A stretch of 41,264 bases of DNA from Planktomarina sp. (GCA_020629775.1 JAHDCP010000011.1:6176-47439); one strand, 5' to 3'. Shown: positions 8,637 to 18,108, counted from the first letter of the stretch. Numbers and translations: made by a program. The notes: a model not told the origin generated them from the letters alone.

Positions 8637-8808
8637 GAGAGCCGGTACTTGGAAGCCGCGATAAATCAAGTCTTCGTGCGACATGATTTTCAACAGGGGA
8701 GGCCACGCGGTGGTCAAAGCCTCAGCGCTTGCAGTCAGGACTTTCTACAAGTTTGCCAGAGCGTCCGTCTCCGTGCCATTGGTTCCGGGCTGAGAATTGA
8801 AGGCCGCA

Positions 8809-9591
8809 TTAGGCCGCGACGACCCGGAAAGGCGTGCCCCAAGGGTCTGTCACCAAACCAGGTGACAAGATTGTGGGGTCGGCCAGAACCTCTACCTCGG
8901 CCAGGCCAGTGGTGTTGGGGCTGCGGGTGCCCGCGTTGGCGGACTGCCAAATGTTGCCTGCAAAGTGGTGGTGATATCCGCCAGAACTGTAAAAGCCCGC
9001 TGATGGCATGGCGTTGGTTTTGTCCAGTTTAAGCGTGCCCAACATAAAATCATCCGCCAGTGCCACGTCACCCACTTGCAGGTGAACATGTCCCACAACC
9101 GTGTCTTCAGGGGCGGCTGTCCATCGGCCAATCGAAGATTTTGACAGCGCTTGCAGGTTCAACGCCCGGGTGCTGGTGCGCACATGTTCACGGGCAGTTT
9201 CCCATTCGGATCTTGGGCGGTCGGCATAAACTTCAATGCCGTTGCCTTCGGGATCTTGAAGATAGATCGCCTCACTGACCGAATGATCGGACGCGCCATC
9301 CAAACGCACACCTAAGCTGACTGCATGGTCCAACCAACTGGCCAAATGTCCCCGGCTGGGCAACAAAAACGCTGTGTGGAACAATCCTGCCTCATGGGGG
9401 CGCCAGCGCGCCAAAGGATCGCTGCGCAACTCCAACAAGACCCGGCGGCCCGCGCCCAATTGGGCCGTTTCGCCATCTTGGGACAAAACGCTTAAGCCAA
9501 GTGTTTTGGCATAAAATTCTGCCATCCGTTTCAAGTCATTCACAACCAAGGACACGCGTCCAATGGAGATAGGAGCATCAGAAGTAGCCAT
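8809..9591 (-). CDS. VOC-family protein (CatE-like ring-cleaving dioxygenase/glyoxalase), two VOC modules
   Basis: ISIGRVSLVVNDLKRMAEFYAKTLGL, DPEGNGIEVYADRP and VGHVHLQVGDVALADDF. ATG at 9591 with AAAGGAAA upstream. Confidence 0.82.
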   Translation of the reverse strand: MATSDAPISIGRVSLVVNDLKRMAEFYAKTLGLSVLSQDGETAQLGAGRRVLLELRSDPLARWRPHEAGLFHTAFLLPSRGHLASWLDHAVSLGVRLDGASDHSVSEAIYLQDPEGNGIEVYADRPRSEWETAREHVRTSTRALNLQALSKSSIGRWTAAPEDTVVGHVHLQVGDVALADDFMLGTLKLDKTNAMPSAGFYSSGGYHHHFAGNIWQSANAGTRSPNTTGLAEVEVLADPTILSPGLVTDPWGTPFRVVAA

Positions 9592-9648
9592 TTCATTTCC
9601 TTTCATCGTTGCGTTGAATTGAAAATGGGGATCGATTTTTATCTTTCT

Positions 9649-9680
9649 ATTGGCGATAAGGGGGAAAGATAATCGCCAAT
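9649..9680. promoter_or_regulatory. Nested inverted repeat ATTGGCGAT-n14-ATCGCCAAT, candidate operator of the divergent LysR
   Basis: 9-bp perfect arms read directly; a second pair, TATCTTTC/GAAAGATA, is interleaved. Lies between the divergent VOC and LysR genes. Confidence 0.5.
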
Positions 9681-9693
9681 TTAGGGGTAATTG

Positions 9694-10632
9694 ATGGACA
9701 GCTTGGATGGCATGCGCACATTTGTTGCGGTAGTGGAAACCGGGTCTTTCACTGCCGCAGGAAAACGCTTGGGAATTTCCAACAAAGTGGCCAGCAAATA
9801 CATTGCAATCCTTGAAGACCAAATGAAGGTAAATTTGTTGCACCGCACAACGCGCAGTTTGTCGCTGACCAACGAAGGACGCACGTATCTGCAAGGCTGC
9901 CGCAAGGTGTTGGCCGCAATGGATGCGTTGGCCTTGGACATGGATCCCAGCGGTGGGTTGTCTGGGGTTTTAAAAATTTCCGCGCCCCTGGCTTTGGGGG
10001 AAACGGTTGTGGCCCAGACCGCGCTAAAGTTCATGGAGCAATACCCTGACGTCGTGGTCCATCTGGAAATGTCCGATCATATCGTGGACTTGGCAGAAGG
10101 CGGGTATGATTTGGCCATCCGAATGGGGGCCTTGAAGGATTCCAGCTTGGTGGCGCGTAAGCTGACCACCACAGATTTTCTGGCGGTGGCATCCCCGGAA
10201 TATTTGGCGCGATATGGCGAACCTTTGCATCCCGCTGATTTGGCCGATCATTCATGCGTGCGCGATATCAACGCCCCAGACCTCAACCGCTGGCCGTTTT
10301 TCGTAGAAGGCCAACTGATCCATGTCCCTGTGTCCGGTGCCTATTTGGCCAACAGTCCAGAAGCGTGTTTGGCCCCGGTTTTTGCTGGAAAAGGGATCTA
10401 TCATTGCCCTGAAATTTTTCTGGCTGATGCCTGTGAAACGGGGCGATTGGTACAGGTGTTGGCGGGGTTCAGATCCTTGGCTTTGGACATTCATGCGGTG
10501 CAGTTGCCATCCGCATACCGCAACCCGAAGGTTGCGGCGTTCATCGAATTGCTGCGCCACGATATCCGGCATTGGGCAAAGGCCATTCATGAAAAGTCAG
10601 CCCATATGCCCAATGGAGTGGGTCACAAATAA
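9694..10632 (+). CDS. LysR-family transcriptional regulator
   Basis: N-terminal MDSLDGMRTFVAVVETGSFTAAGKRLGISNKVASKYIAILEDQMKVNLLHRTTRSLSLT wHTH. Confidence 0.9.
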   Translation: MDSLDGMRTFVAVVETGSFTAAGKRLGISNKVASKYIAILEDQMKVNLLHRTTRSLSLTNEGRTYLQGCRKVLAAMDALALDMDPSGGLSGVLKISAPLALGETVVAQTALKFMEQYPDVVVHLEMSDHIVDLAEGGYDLAIRMGALKDSSLVARKLTTTDFLAVASPEYLARYGEPLHPADLADHSCVRDINAPDLNRWPFFVEGQLIHVPVSGAYLANSPEACLAPVFAGKGIYHCPEIFLADACETGRLVQVLAGFRSLALDIHAVQLPSAYRNPKVAAFIELLRHDIRHWAKAIHEKSAHMPNGVGHK

Positions 10633-10660
10633 AGCACTGGGATCCCCATGCCGTCACGCC

Positions 10661-11476
10661 TTAACCTTCGGCGCGTTTGGCCTTTTGGTGTTCGTCTTCC
10701 ACCAGCCCGATTTTCCAATAGCCAGAGATATACGTGTCTTCGCGCGGCACATGCTTTTCGTGTGCCAAGAACGCGCGCATTTCTTTGATGACACTGGATT
10801 CTCCTGCGATGCATGTTTGCACTCGGCCGCTTGGCCAGTCCATGGCGCGGATAAAATCCATTTGTTGGGTGGATGGGGTGGTGGGAGTAGGGTTCACCAA
10901 CCAGTGCACATCGATCCCATCTGGGGCGTCAATGTCTTGGGCATCTTCGGCCGATGTCATTTCAAAAATGGCAATGCCTTTTGCATCCCGCGGCATCGCC
11001 TCCAAGGTTACGGCTGCCACTGGAACTGCAGATGGATCCGCCGCCACCAAATACCAATCTGCATTGAATTGCGTTACTTTGGCTGGGCTGGGGCCCATGA
11101 AGCCCAAGAAATCACCCGGCTTGGCGTGCGTGGCCCACCGAGAGGCAGGGCCATTGTCGCCGTGGGCCACAAAATCAATGTCCAGTTCCTGGGTGTCCTT
11201 TCGGTAATGACGCACTGTGTATGTGCGGCGGGCAGGGGGCGGGCCAAAAGAAAAGCGCTGTTCAAAACTTTCCCGGGTTTCATCAACTTCCGGCAACAAA
11301 AGTTTGCAATTTCCACCTTCGCGACCTTCTGGGAAATCCGCCAACTCTGGCCCGGAAAAGGTGACGCGGATCATGTTCGGCGTCAAATATTTTGCGGACT
11401 TTACAGTCAATATCCGCGCGCCGGGCCGCCCAGTGACTTTGCGTGCCGCGCGTTTAAGGGTGTTGGTCAGGCTCAT
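10661..11476 (-). CDS. Siderophore-interacting protein (FAD/NAD(P)H ferric-siderophore reductase family)
   Basis: MIRVTFSGPELADFP, RRTYTVRHYRKDTQELDIDFVAHGDNGPASRWA, PGDFLGFMGP and YISGYWKIG motifs. Confidence 0.87.
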   Translation of the reverse strand: MSLTNTLKRAARKVTGRPGARILTVKSAKYLTPNMIRVTFSGPELADFPEGREGGNCKLLLPEVDETRESFEQRFSFGPPPARRTYTVRHYRKDTQELDIDFVAHGDNGPASRWATHAKPGDFLGFMGPSPAKVTQFNADWYLVAADPSAVPVAAVTLEAMPRDAKGIAIFEMTSAEDAQDIDAPDGIDVHWLVNPTPTTPSTQQMDFIRAMDWPSGRVQTCIAGESSVIKEMRAFLAHEKHVPREDTYISGYWKIGLVEDEHQKAKRAEG

Positions 11477-11589
11477 GATGCGCTCCGATGTTAAATCCAA
11501 GTATTATAGTCGGATATAGCGAATGGATTTCAGAATGCAAGGATGCTTGAACTTTTGTGGCGCTTCACAAGTCAATTACAACGGTAACA

Positions 11590-11611
11590 GGCAGCGACCT
11601 ATGTCGCTGCC
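11590..11611 (-). terminator. Hairpin GGCAGCGAC-CTAT-GTCGCTGCC downstream of the MBL gene
   Basis: 9-bp perfect stem with a 4-nt loop, 21 nt beyond the 11632 gene end; no long U-tract. Confidence 0.5.
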
Positions 11612-11631
11612 TTGCGTGTGAAGTGGCTTTA

Positions 11632-12531
11632 TCAGCGGGTCCAATATTCACCGATCAAGCTAAGAAGAAATTCACCGCCATAGCCGGGGAAGGATTCTTT
11701 CAAAGATGCCATGGCCGCATCTGGTGTGGCGGCGTTGGTCATCACATCGTCCAGAACTTTGATGTAGGCGATGGCGGTATCCAACTCACCCCGTGACGTC
11801 GGCAGACCATGACCCACCAGAAGTGTCTCGAAAGCTGGATCGTCGCGCAGACCTTCCAATGTTGCGATCCAGTTGGCACGGTCAACGCCTGGGGCAAAAT
11901 ACACGCCGTTGTAAACCAAATCCTGAACGATCGCGACTTTCTGGTCGGGCAGAACCGTCACCAACATATGGGGGGCTTCTGTGTTGGTGTAATGGCGGAA
12001 TTCCACTTTCACGCCTGACATTTCTGTCATGCCGGGCACCACATCGCCGCCGTTCAAAACGTTTGTGGGTTCTGGCCAATCCCCGCCTGTGGCTTCCCCG
12101 CGCAGACCTTCACGAACTTCTGGCAATGTCGAAAAAGACACGCCTTCAATGAACGATGCGCCGCCCCAGTGATCTGGGTGTTCATGGCTGATCACCGCCA
12201 TACCCACGGGTTTGCCGGTTGATTTAATGGCGGCAGAAACTTCCATGGCTGTGGGGGGCAGCATTGTTGCGTCCACCACCAACAGTTGGTCTTCAAATTC
12301 AACGATGTGTGACGTCACATTAACAGTTTGTGCAGGGGACACGTATGTATGGAACGTAACCCCACCTTTGCCGAAACTGTGGATCGTGCCAGCAGGGAAT
12401 TCGCCTTCTTGGGCCACCGCTGGGGCTGGTGTCAAAGCGGTGCGCAACAATGCAGCCGCACCCACTGTCAGGACGGTTCCTTTCAACAAGTTGCGGCGGT
12501 TCATCACGGCGGTGTCTGTGTTTGCTGTCAT
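11632..12531 (-). CDS. Tat-exported MBL-fold metallo-hydrolase
   Basis: NRRNLLKGTVLTVGAAALL twin-arginine signal and SHEHPDHWGG metal-binding motif. ATG at 12531. Confidence 0.83.
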   Translation of the reverse strand: MTANTDTAVMNRRNLLKGTVLTVGAAALLRTALTPAPAVAQEGEFPAGTIHSFGKGGVTFHTYVSPAQTVNVTSHIVEFEDQLLVVDATMLPPTAMEVSAAIKSTGKPVGMAVISHEHPDHWGGASFIEGVSFSTLPEVREGLRGEATGGDWPEPTNVLNGGDVVPGMTEMSGVKVEFRHYTNTEAPHMLVTVLPDQKVAIVQDLVYNGVYFAPGVDRANWIATLEGLRDDPAFETLLVGHGLPTSRGELDTAIAYIKVLDDVMTNAATPDAAMASLKESFPGYGGEFLLSLIGEYWTR

Positions 12532-12571
12532 TTCGTCTTCTCCTGAAGAATGCTGTGCCAATCTCAAAGTG

Positions 12572-12590
12572 GCGCAAAGGTGCTTTGCGC
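12572..12590. promoter_or_regulatory. Inverted repeat GCGCAAAG-gtg-CTTTGCGC in the MBL/LysR intergenic region
   Basis: 8-bp perfect arms read directly, about 40 bp upstream of the MBL start. Confidence 0.4.
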
Positions 12591-12716
12591 TTTGGAACGT
12601 GACGCTTTGACTTTCGGTTGACGGTCTGCGTTGCGTTCTGTTCTTCAAAGTTAAGGGGTGCATTTCTTTTCGAATAGACTAGGTTTTGCAGAAGCATCGT
12701 TCTAAAAAGTAAGACA

Positions 12717-13619
12717 ATGATCCCAGATTATCGCGCCTTTGCCGTATTTGTGGCTGTTGCCGACGCTGAAAGTTTCAGCGGGGCAGGTCGGCAGCTCAAA
12801 CTTTCAACGTCGGTGGTCAGTCACCATATCGCCAAATTGGAGGGCAAACTGGGCGTTTCTCTTTTCTTTCGCACGTCGCGACGCTTGTCCTTAACCTCAG
12901 AAGGACAGGCGGTTTTGGATGCTGCGCGACGCATGGTTGCTGCGGGACATGAAGCCGTTGATGCGCTGATGACATCGTCTGACAACCCCATTGGGGCGTT
13001 GCGCATTTCTGTGCCGGCGTTCGGCGAACAATCCCCGTTGCGCCAAGCGATTTGGGATTTTGCAAAACAGTTTCCATCGGTGGACATCACAGTCATTAAC
13101 AGCGATCACCAAGTCGATTTGATCAAAGATCGCATAGACTTGGCCATTCGATTGGGGGAATTGCACAGCAGCAATTTACGGTGTCGCAAGCTTGCAGATT
13201 TCAGGCGTGACTTGGTGGCATCCAGTGATTACCTTGCTGCGCGCACGCCAGTTACAGACATTGACGACTTGAAGGCCTGTGATTTTGTGGCCGTTTCAAT
13301 GCTGCCAAAATCAATAACGCTTTGCCGAAACGACGAAACGCAGACATTTGATCCAGCCAATGTCAGCATCGAAGTGGATTCCATTGCCGCCGCAAAATCT
13401 GCGATTTTGGCAGGACTTGGGGTTCAACATTTGCCATTTGGTGAAATCAAGCAGCTGCTTGAAACGGGGGTCTTAGTACGCGTTTTGCCAGACTGGTCCT
13501 TGCCGCAGCTGGGGATTTATGCGGTTTGGCCAGATACCGGCCCACAAAAACAGCTGACCCGCCTTTTCATCGACCATTTCTTGAAGTTTGCCCGTGCGGC
13601 AGGCGGCCACCTGGCGTAA
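12717..13619 (+). CDS. LysR-family transcriptional regulator
   Basis: MIPDYRAFAVFVAVADAESFSGAGRQLKLSTSVVSHHIAKLEGKLGVSLFFRTSRRLSLT wHTH. Confidence 0.9.
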   Translation: MIPDYRAFAVFVAVADAESFSGAGRQLKLSTSVVSHHIAKLEGKLGVSLFFRTSRRLSLTSEGQAVLDAARRMVAAGHEAVDALMTSSDNPIGALRISVPAFGEQSPLRQAIWDFAKQFPSVDITVINSDHQVDLIKDRIDLAIRLGELHSSNLRCRKLADFRRDLVASSDYLAARTPVTDIDDLKACDFVAVSMLPKSITLCRNDETQTFDPANVSIEVDSIAAAKSAILAGLGVQHLPFGEIKQLLETGVLVRVLPDWSLPQLGIYAVWPDTGPQKQLTRLFIDHFLKFARAAGGHLA

Positions 13620-13626
13620 TCTTGGA

Positions 13627-15330
13627 TTATTGAACCCCACCGCAACAACTGGCGCCATAGTGTTTGGACTTGGTGGTTTTTCCAATGCCGGGATTAAAGC
13701 TGTTGGTGGGATCTAAGGATTTATAGTGGTCCACCAGCGCTGGCTTGGCCACGTACAAATGCCCAACGTTGTGTTCGGCTGGGTATTCCGCCCCCCGTTG
13801 ATCCAAAACTTCCAACATGCGGGCCTTCAACGCTTTGGGATCTGCCCCTTTGCGCACCAGGTAATCTTGGTGGAAAACATGGCACAAGAAATGCCCATAA
13901 TACAGTTTGCCCACGATATCTTGTTCAATGTCGTCGGGCAGTTTTTCGAACCAATCATCGTCGTTGCGGCGCAGTGCGATGTCCAGGGCAAGGGTATCTT
14001 CGATGGTGTTTGGGTTCACCGCCTGCATGCGCACCGCAGCCCCCGCAGCGGCAAACCGATGCAGCATGGCTTTGCCCGCTTCGGCTTTATTGCATTTGAA
14101 CCAGCCGGTTTCACCCACGTACTGCGTCAACAGCTGTTCTGTCATTGTGCCTGAGCTGCGCGAGACTTTGAGGATTAAGTGGTGATCAAAGCTTTTGCGA
14201 AACTCTTGCATGCGCTTTGGCAAAGCCTCGGGAACCAGGCGCGACAGTCCTTGCATAATGCGGTCCACCAAGTTTTGCGGCAAAAAGGGCAGCTTGTTCA
14301 ATCGCGCATCCAATGCCCCTTTGGCCGCGAAGAAGAACGGCAATTTGTCCGTGCCAAACCAATGGATCATTAACAAAGTGTCTTTGCCGTAAACGCGAGA
14401 GATGTCGTAGCATTCTTTATGGATGTATTCACCGCTGACGGGCAATTCAGGCAAATCTTGCAGCAAGCCCCGGCGCAGCGCCGTCAGGTCTGCCGTGTCG
14501 TTGGTGCCGATATAGTATACATCTTCGGGGCCTTCGTCAGCGAAGGTGTCCAGCCTGACGGCAAAGACAGCCAGTTTTCCCGCACAACCAGACGCTTCGA
14601 ACAGGCCGTTGGGATCGGCGTTAAATCGGGCAGGGGTATCGGCGTCCACTTGGCTGACTGTCGCGCCATACGTGCTTTGAGAGGCTTGGCCGGTATCGTG
14701 GTGTATGGCTTTTGGATCAAAGTTGCCGGACTGCAAGTTGCGCAAGATGTCTTCTGCTGTGTCCCCCAAATCGATCCCAAGATGGTTCACCAAGTGCAGG
14801 TTTCCTTGGGCGTCCAGTTGGGCAAACAACGACAATTCAGTGTATGCCGGGCCGCGCCGCACCAATGAACCCCCTGAATTGTTGCACACACCGCCAAGGA
14901 TGGATGCACCGATGCACGATGACCCAATGACTGAATGCGGTTGGCGGCCAAAGGGGGCCAACAGTTTTTCCAATTTGAACAGGGTTCCACCAGGAAGGCT
15001 GATGATCTGTTCCCCGCCGTCCAAAAGGTGGATTTGATCCAACCGCAGGGTGGAAAACACCACAACATCCCGATCGTATGTGCCGTTGGGGGCGGACCCT
15101 TCTGTAAGCCCAGTGTTGGCCGCTTGCATGATGACGATTTTGTCGGCCGCAACACAGGCTTGCAGCGCGTGCCACATTTCCAACAGGGACCCTGGGATCA
15201 CAACTGCGATGGCATCCCCTTTGCCTGAGCGCCATCCTTTGCGGAACCGTTCAGTTTGTTTGCTGCCTGTTTTTAAGTGTTTGCGTCCCACGATGGATTG
15301 CAGGCGCTGGATCAGCTTGTCGTTGGTCAT
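13627..15330 (-). CDS. dld: Quinone-dependent D-lactate dehydrogenase
   Basis: QAANTGLTEGSAPNGTYDRDVVVFSTLRL, SCIGASILGGVCNNSGGSLVRRGPAYTE and C-terminal HNVGHLYVAKPALVDHYKSLDPTNSFNPGIGKTTK. Confidence 0.9.
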   Translation of the reverse strand: MTNDKLIQRLQSIVGRKHLKTGSKQTERFRKGWRSGKGDAIAVVIPGSLLEMWHALQACVAADKIVIMQAANTGLTEGSAPNGTYDRDVVVFSTLRLDQIHLLDGGEQIISLPGGTLFKLEKLLAPFGRQPHSVIGSSCIGASILGGVCNNSGGSLVRRGPAYTELSLFAQLDAQGNLHLVNHLGIDLGDTAEDILRNLQSGNFDPKAIHHDTGQASQSTYGATVSQVDADTPARFNADPNGLFEASGCAGKLAVFAVRLDTFADEGPEDVYYIGTNDTADLTALRRGLLQDLPELPVSGEYIHKECYDISRVYGKDTLLMIHWFGTDKLPFFFAAKGALDARLNKLPFLPQNLVDRIMQGLSRLVPEALPKRMQEFRKSFDHHLILKVSRSSGTMTEQLLTQYVGETGWFKCNKAEAGKAMLHRFAAAGAAVRMQAVNPNTIEDTLALDIALRRNDDDWFEKLPDDIEQDIVGKLYYGHFLCHVFHQDYLVRKGADPKALKARMLEVLDQRGAEYPAEHNVGHLYVAKPALVDHYKSLDPTNSFNPGIGKTTKSKHYGASCCGGVQ

Positions 15331-15373
15331 TCTCGGAAGGTATCCAAAACCAATGGCGCGCGGTCACGCCGTG

Positions 15374-16258
15374 TTAAAGTTTGTTGACCGGAATTTTCAA
15401 CACCATATTGCCTTCTTTGTCGGTGGGGACGTCTCCGGCACGCATGTTGACTTGCAGGGCGGGAATAATCAATTTTGGCATCGACAGTTCCGCATCCCGT
15501 TCGGTGCGCATTTTGACGAATTCTTCGCGTGACGCGCCTTCACCGACGTGAATGTTCGACCGTTTTTGTTCGCCCACCGTGGTTTCCCATGCAATGGCCC
15601 GTCCGCCTGGGCCGTAGTCGTGGCAGACAAACAAACGCATGTCTTCGGGCAAGGATAAGATGCGCTGAATGGAATCAAACAACTGCCCTGCGTCTCCGCC
15701 CGGAAAGTCAGCCCTGGCAGATCCGCCATCGGGCATAAACAAGGTGTCCCCAGCAAAGGCAGCATCACCCATGATGTGCACCATACACGCGGGTGTATGG
15801 CCCGGCGTATGGATGACGCTGCAGGTCATTTCACCCACGCTGTATGTATCACCATCGGCAAACAATGCATCAAACTGCGATCCATCGCGCTGGAATTCCG
15901 TGCCTTCGTTGAAGACTTTGCCAAAGGTATCTTGGACCGTCTTAATGTGTTCGCCGATCCCGATTTTACCACCCAGCTTTTCTTGCAGATACGGCGCGCC
16001 TGACAAATGGTCCGCGTGGACATGGGTTTCTATGATCCATTCCAACTGCAGATCGTTGGCTTGAATAAACTGCGCCATTTCATCCGCGCAATCAAAGCTC
16101 AGACGTCCCGCAGCTTGGTCAAAATTCATCACCACATCGATGGCAGCGCAAGCTTGGCTTGAGGGATCTTTCACCACGTAACTGATCGTGTTGGACTGCG
16201 GGTCAAAGAATGAATGAACAGTGGGTATAACATCCATCGCCGGTTGGGGAGTATTCAT
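15374..16258 (-). CDS. MBL-fold metallo-hydrolase, ETHE1/Blh-like (candidate persulfide dioxygenase or glyoxalase II-like)
   Basis: ETHVHADHLSGAPYLQEKLGGKIGIGEHIKTVQ, HTPGHTPACMVH, GDTLFMPDGGSARADFPGGDA and CHDYGPGGR. Confidence 0.82.
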   Translation of the reverse strand: MNTPQPAMDVIPTVHSFFDPQSNTISYVVKDPSSQACAAIDVVMNFDQAAGRLSFDCADEMAQFIQANDLQLEWIIETHVHADHLSGAPYLQEKLGGKIGIGEHIKTVQDTFGKVFNEGTEFQRDGSQFDALFADGDTYSVGEMTCSVIHTPGHTPACMVHIMGDAAFAGDTLFMPDGGSARADFPGGDAGQLFDSIQRILSLPEDMRLFVCHDYGPGGRAIAWETTVGEQKRSNIHVGEGASREEFVKMRTERDAELSMPKLIIPALQVNMRAGDVPTDKEGNMVLKIPVNKL

Positions 16259-16297
16259 ACCAAACACCTTAAGCTGGGGAGAATGTACAGAAGGTGG

Positions 16298-16315
16298 CAC
16301 CCCCGTGGGGGGGTG
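16298..16315. promoter_or_regulatory. Short G/C inverted repeat CACCCCC-gtgg-GGGGGTG
   Basis: 7-bp arms in the divergent MBL/ABC intergenic region. Confidence 0.3.
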
Positions 16316-16428
16316 TCAACAAAGCAGGGCGCTGATATCGCCACCAGGTGCGGGACAAAAGGTTGCAACGTTGGCGCTTTCCTGTTTGGTTCGTGCCAGC
16401 GGCACAATCGCCGTGACGGGGGAACACA

Positions 16429-18087
16429 ATGGCGAATGCATCACAACCAGTTCTGGATATCAAAAATCTGTCCATCGAACTGCCGCCCGGGGCCGACCGC
16501 AAGTACGCAGTGGAAGATTTCAATCTGACAGTGAACCGGGGCGAAATTATTTGCGTTGTTGGCGAAAGTGGGTCCGGCAAGTCGGTGATGACCAGTGCCA
16601 TCATGAACGACGTTGCCCCGCGGCTAAATATTTCGTCTGGGCAAGTGTTGTTTGACGGTGTGGATATGCTGCACCTGCCGGAGAAAGAGCTGAACGCCAT
16701 TCGGGGCGCGCGCATTTCGATGATTTACCAAGAACCGATGGCGGCCCTGAACCCGTCCATCAAGATCGGCAAACAAGTGGACGAGGTGTTTAAGCTGCAC
16801 CGCCCGGAAATTTCTGCGCAAGATCGCCGCAAGGAGTCTTTGCATCTGTTTGAACAGATGAAATTGCCTGAACCGCCTCGCATCTATGACAGCTATCCGC
16901 ACCAAGTTTCTGGCGGCCAATGCCAGCGGATCGTCATCGCCATGGCCCTGGCGTGCAAACCCGATGTTTTGATTGCTGATGAACCGACCACTGCCTTGGA
17001 CGTCACCACCCAGGCTGAAATTTTGCGCCTGATCAACGATTTGCGTGAAGTGTATGACAACGCGACAATTTTCATCACCCATGACTTTGGCGTTGTGGCA
17101 GATGTGGCGGACCGCGTGGCCGTGATGTGTTGGGGCAAGCTGATTGAAGAAGGGCCCAAAGAAGACGTTCTGCTGCGGCCTAAGGAACCATATACCCAGC
17201 TGTTGGTCGATGCGATGCCGTTGCTGGAAACCACACGCGAACCTGATGAAGGCCGCAATGATGCGCCGTTGGTGCAAACTATAAACCTCCATAAGATTTA
17301 CAAATCCAAGGCCGGTAATGTGCATGCGTTGAACGATGCAAGCTTTGTGCTGCGCGCGGGTGAAACTTTGGGCGTGGTGGGCGAAAGCGGATCGGGCAAG
17401 TCCACGCTGGCCAAAACTTTGATCCGTTTGGAAGAACCCACAGAAGGCGCGGTTATCATCAACGAACAGGATTTCTTGGGTCTGTCCGGGCAAGATCTGG
17501 TGAAAGCGCGCAAGAATATCCAAATGATTTTCCAAGATCCCTTTGGATCTTTGAACCCCACCCAAACCGTCAGTTACATGATCACCCGTGGGTTGGAATT
17601 GCAGGGCTTATCAGGGGCGCAAGCCCGCGAACGCGCCATCGAATTGTTGGAACAGGTGGGCCTGGGTGAAGCCGCGTTGAAACGCAAGCCGCGCAACTTT
17701 TCTGGCGGTCAACGCCAGCGCATCGGGATTGCACGGGCACTGGCCATGGGACCCGACATTGTGATCGCGGATGAAAGTGTGTCTGCGCTTGATTTGTCAG
17801 TACAAAAACAAGTGCTTCGTTTGATGAACGAATTGCAGGCCAAGTACAAAATGGCCATCATCTTCATCACCCACGATTTGCGCGTCGCGGCGCAAATTTC
17901 CGATTACATTACAGTCATGGAAAAGGGCGTGATGGTGGAATTTGGCCCGGCCAAGCAGGTGTTCGAAAGTCCAAAGCACGAATACACCAAACGCTTGTTG
18001 GCCGCAGCGCCTGGCACGGGATGGAACCCACCGCGCTTGTCCAAGGAAGAGGCGGAAACCATCGCCGCGTCCATCCAACGGGGCTGA
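16429..18087 (+). CDS. Fused (two-NBD) ABC transporter ATP-binding protein, Dpp/Opp/YejF type
   Basis: Two Walker A (GESGSGKS) and two signature motifs (VSGGQCQR, FSGGQRQR) in one 552-aa polypeptide. Confidence 0.9.
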   Translation: MANASQPVLDIKNLSIELPPGADRKYAVEDFNLTVNRGEIICVVGESGSGKSVMTSAIMNDVAPRLNISSGQVLFDGVDMLHLPEKELNAIRGARISMIYQEPMAALNPSIKIGKQVDEVFKLHRPEISAQDRRKESLHLFEQMKLPEPPRIYDSYPHQVSGGQCQRIVIAMALACKPDVLIADEPTTALDVTTQAEILRLINDLREVYDNATIFITHDFGVVADVADRVAVMCWGKLIEEGPKEDVLLRPKEPYTQLLVDAMPLLETTREPDEGRNDAPLVQTINLHKIYKSKAGNVHALNDASFVLRAGETLGVVGESGSGKSTLAKTLIRLEEPTEGAVIINEQDFLGLSGQDLVKARKNIQMIFQDPFGSLNPTQTVSYMITRGLELQGLSGAQARERAIELLEQVGLGEAALKRKPRNFSGGQRQRIGIARALAMGPDIVIADESVSALDLSVQKQVLRLMNELQAKYKMAIIFITHDLRVAAQISDYITVMEKGVMVEFGPAKQVFESPKHEYTKRLLAAAPGTGWNPPRLSKEEAETIAASIQRG

Positions 18088-18108
18088 CCCGGGGTATCTT
18101 CAGGGGGC

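Noticed and set aside
8469-8717. 82-aa minus-strand ORF (MTTAWPPLLKIMSHEDLIYRGFQVPALKGATYHLSRLF...)
   Set aside because: The strong intrinsic terminator at 8606-8636 lies in its middle, so a full-length product is unlikely; kept only as part of the possible 3'UTR/sRNA region.
10322-11494. 390-aa plus-strand ORF overlapping LysR and the siderophore-interacting protein
   Set aside because: Out of frame with LysR and antisense to a recognised protein; composition typical of a shadow frame (Cys/Trp/His-rich).
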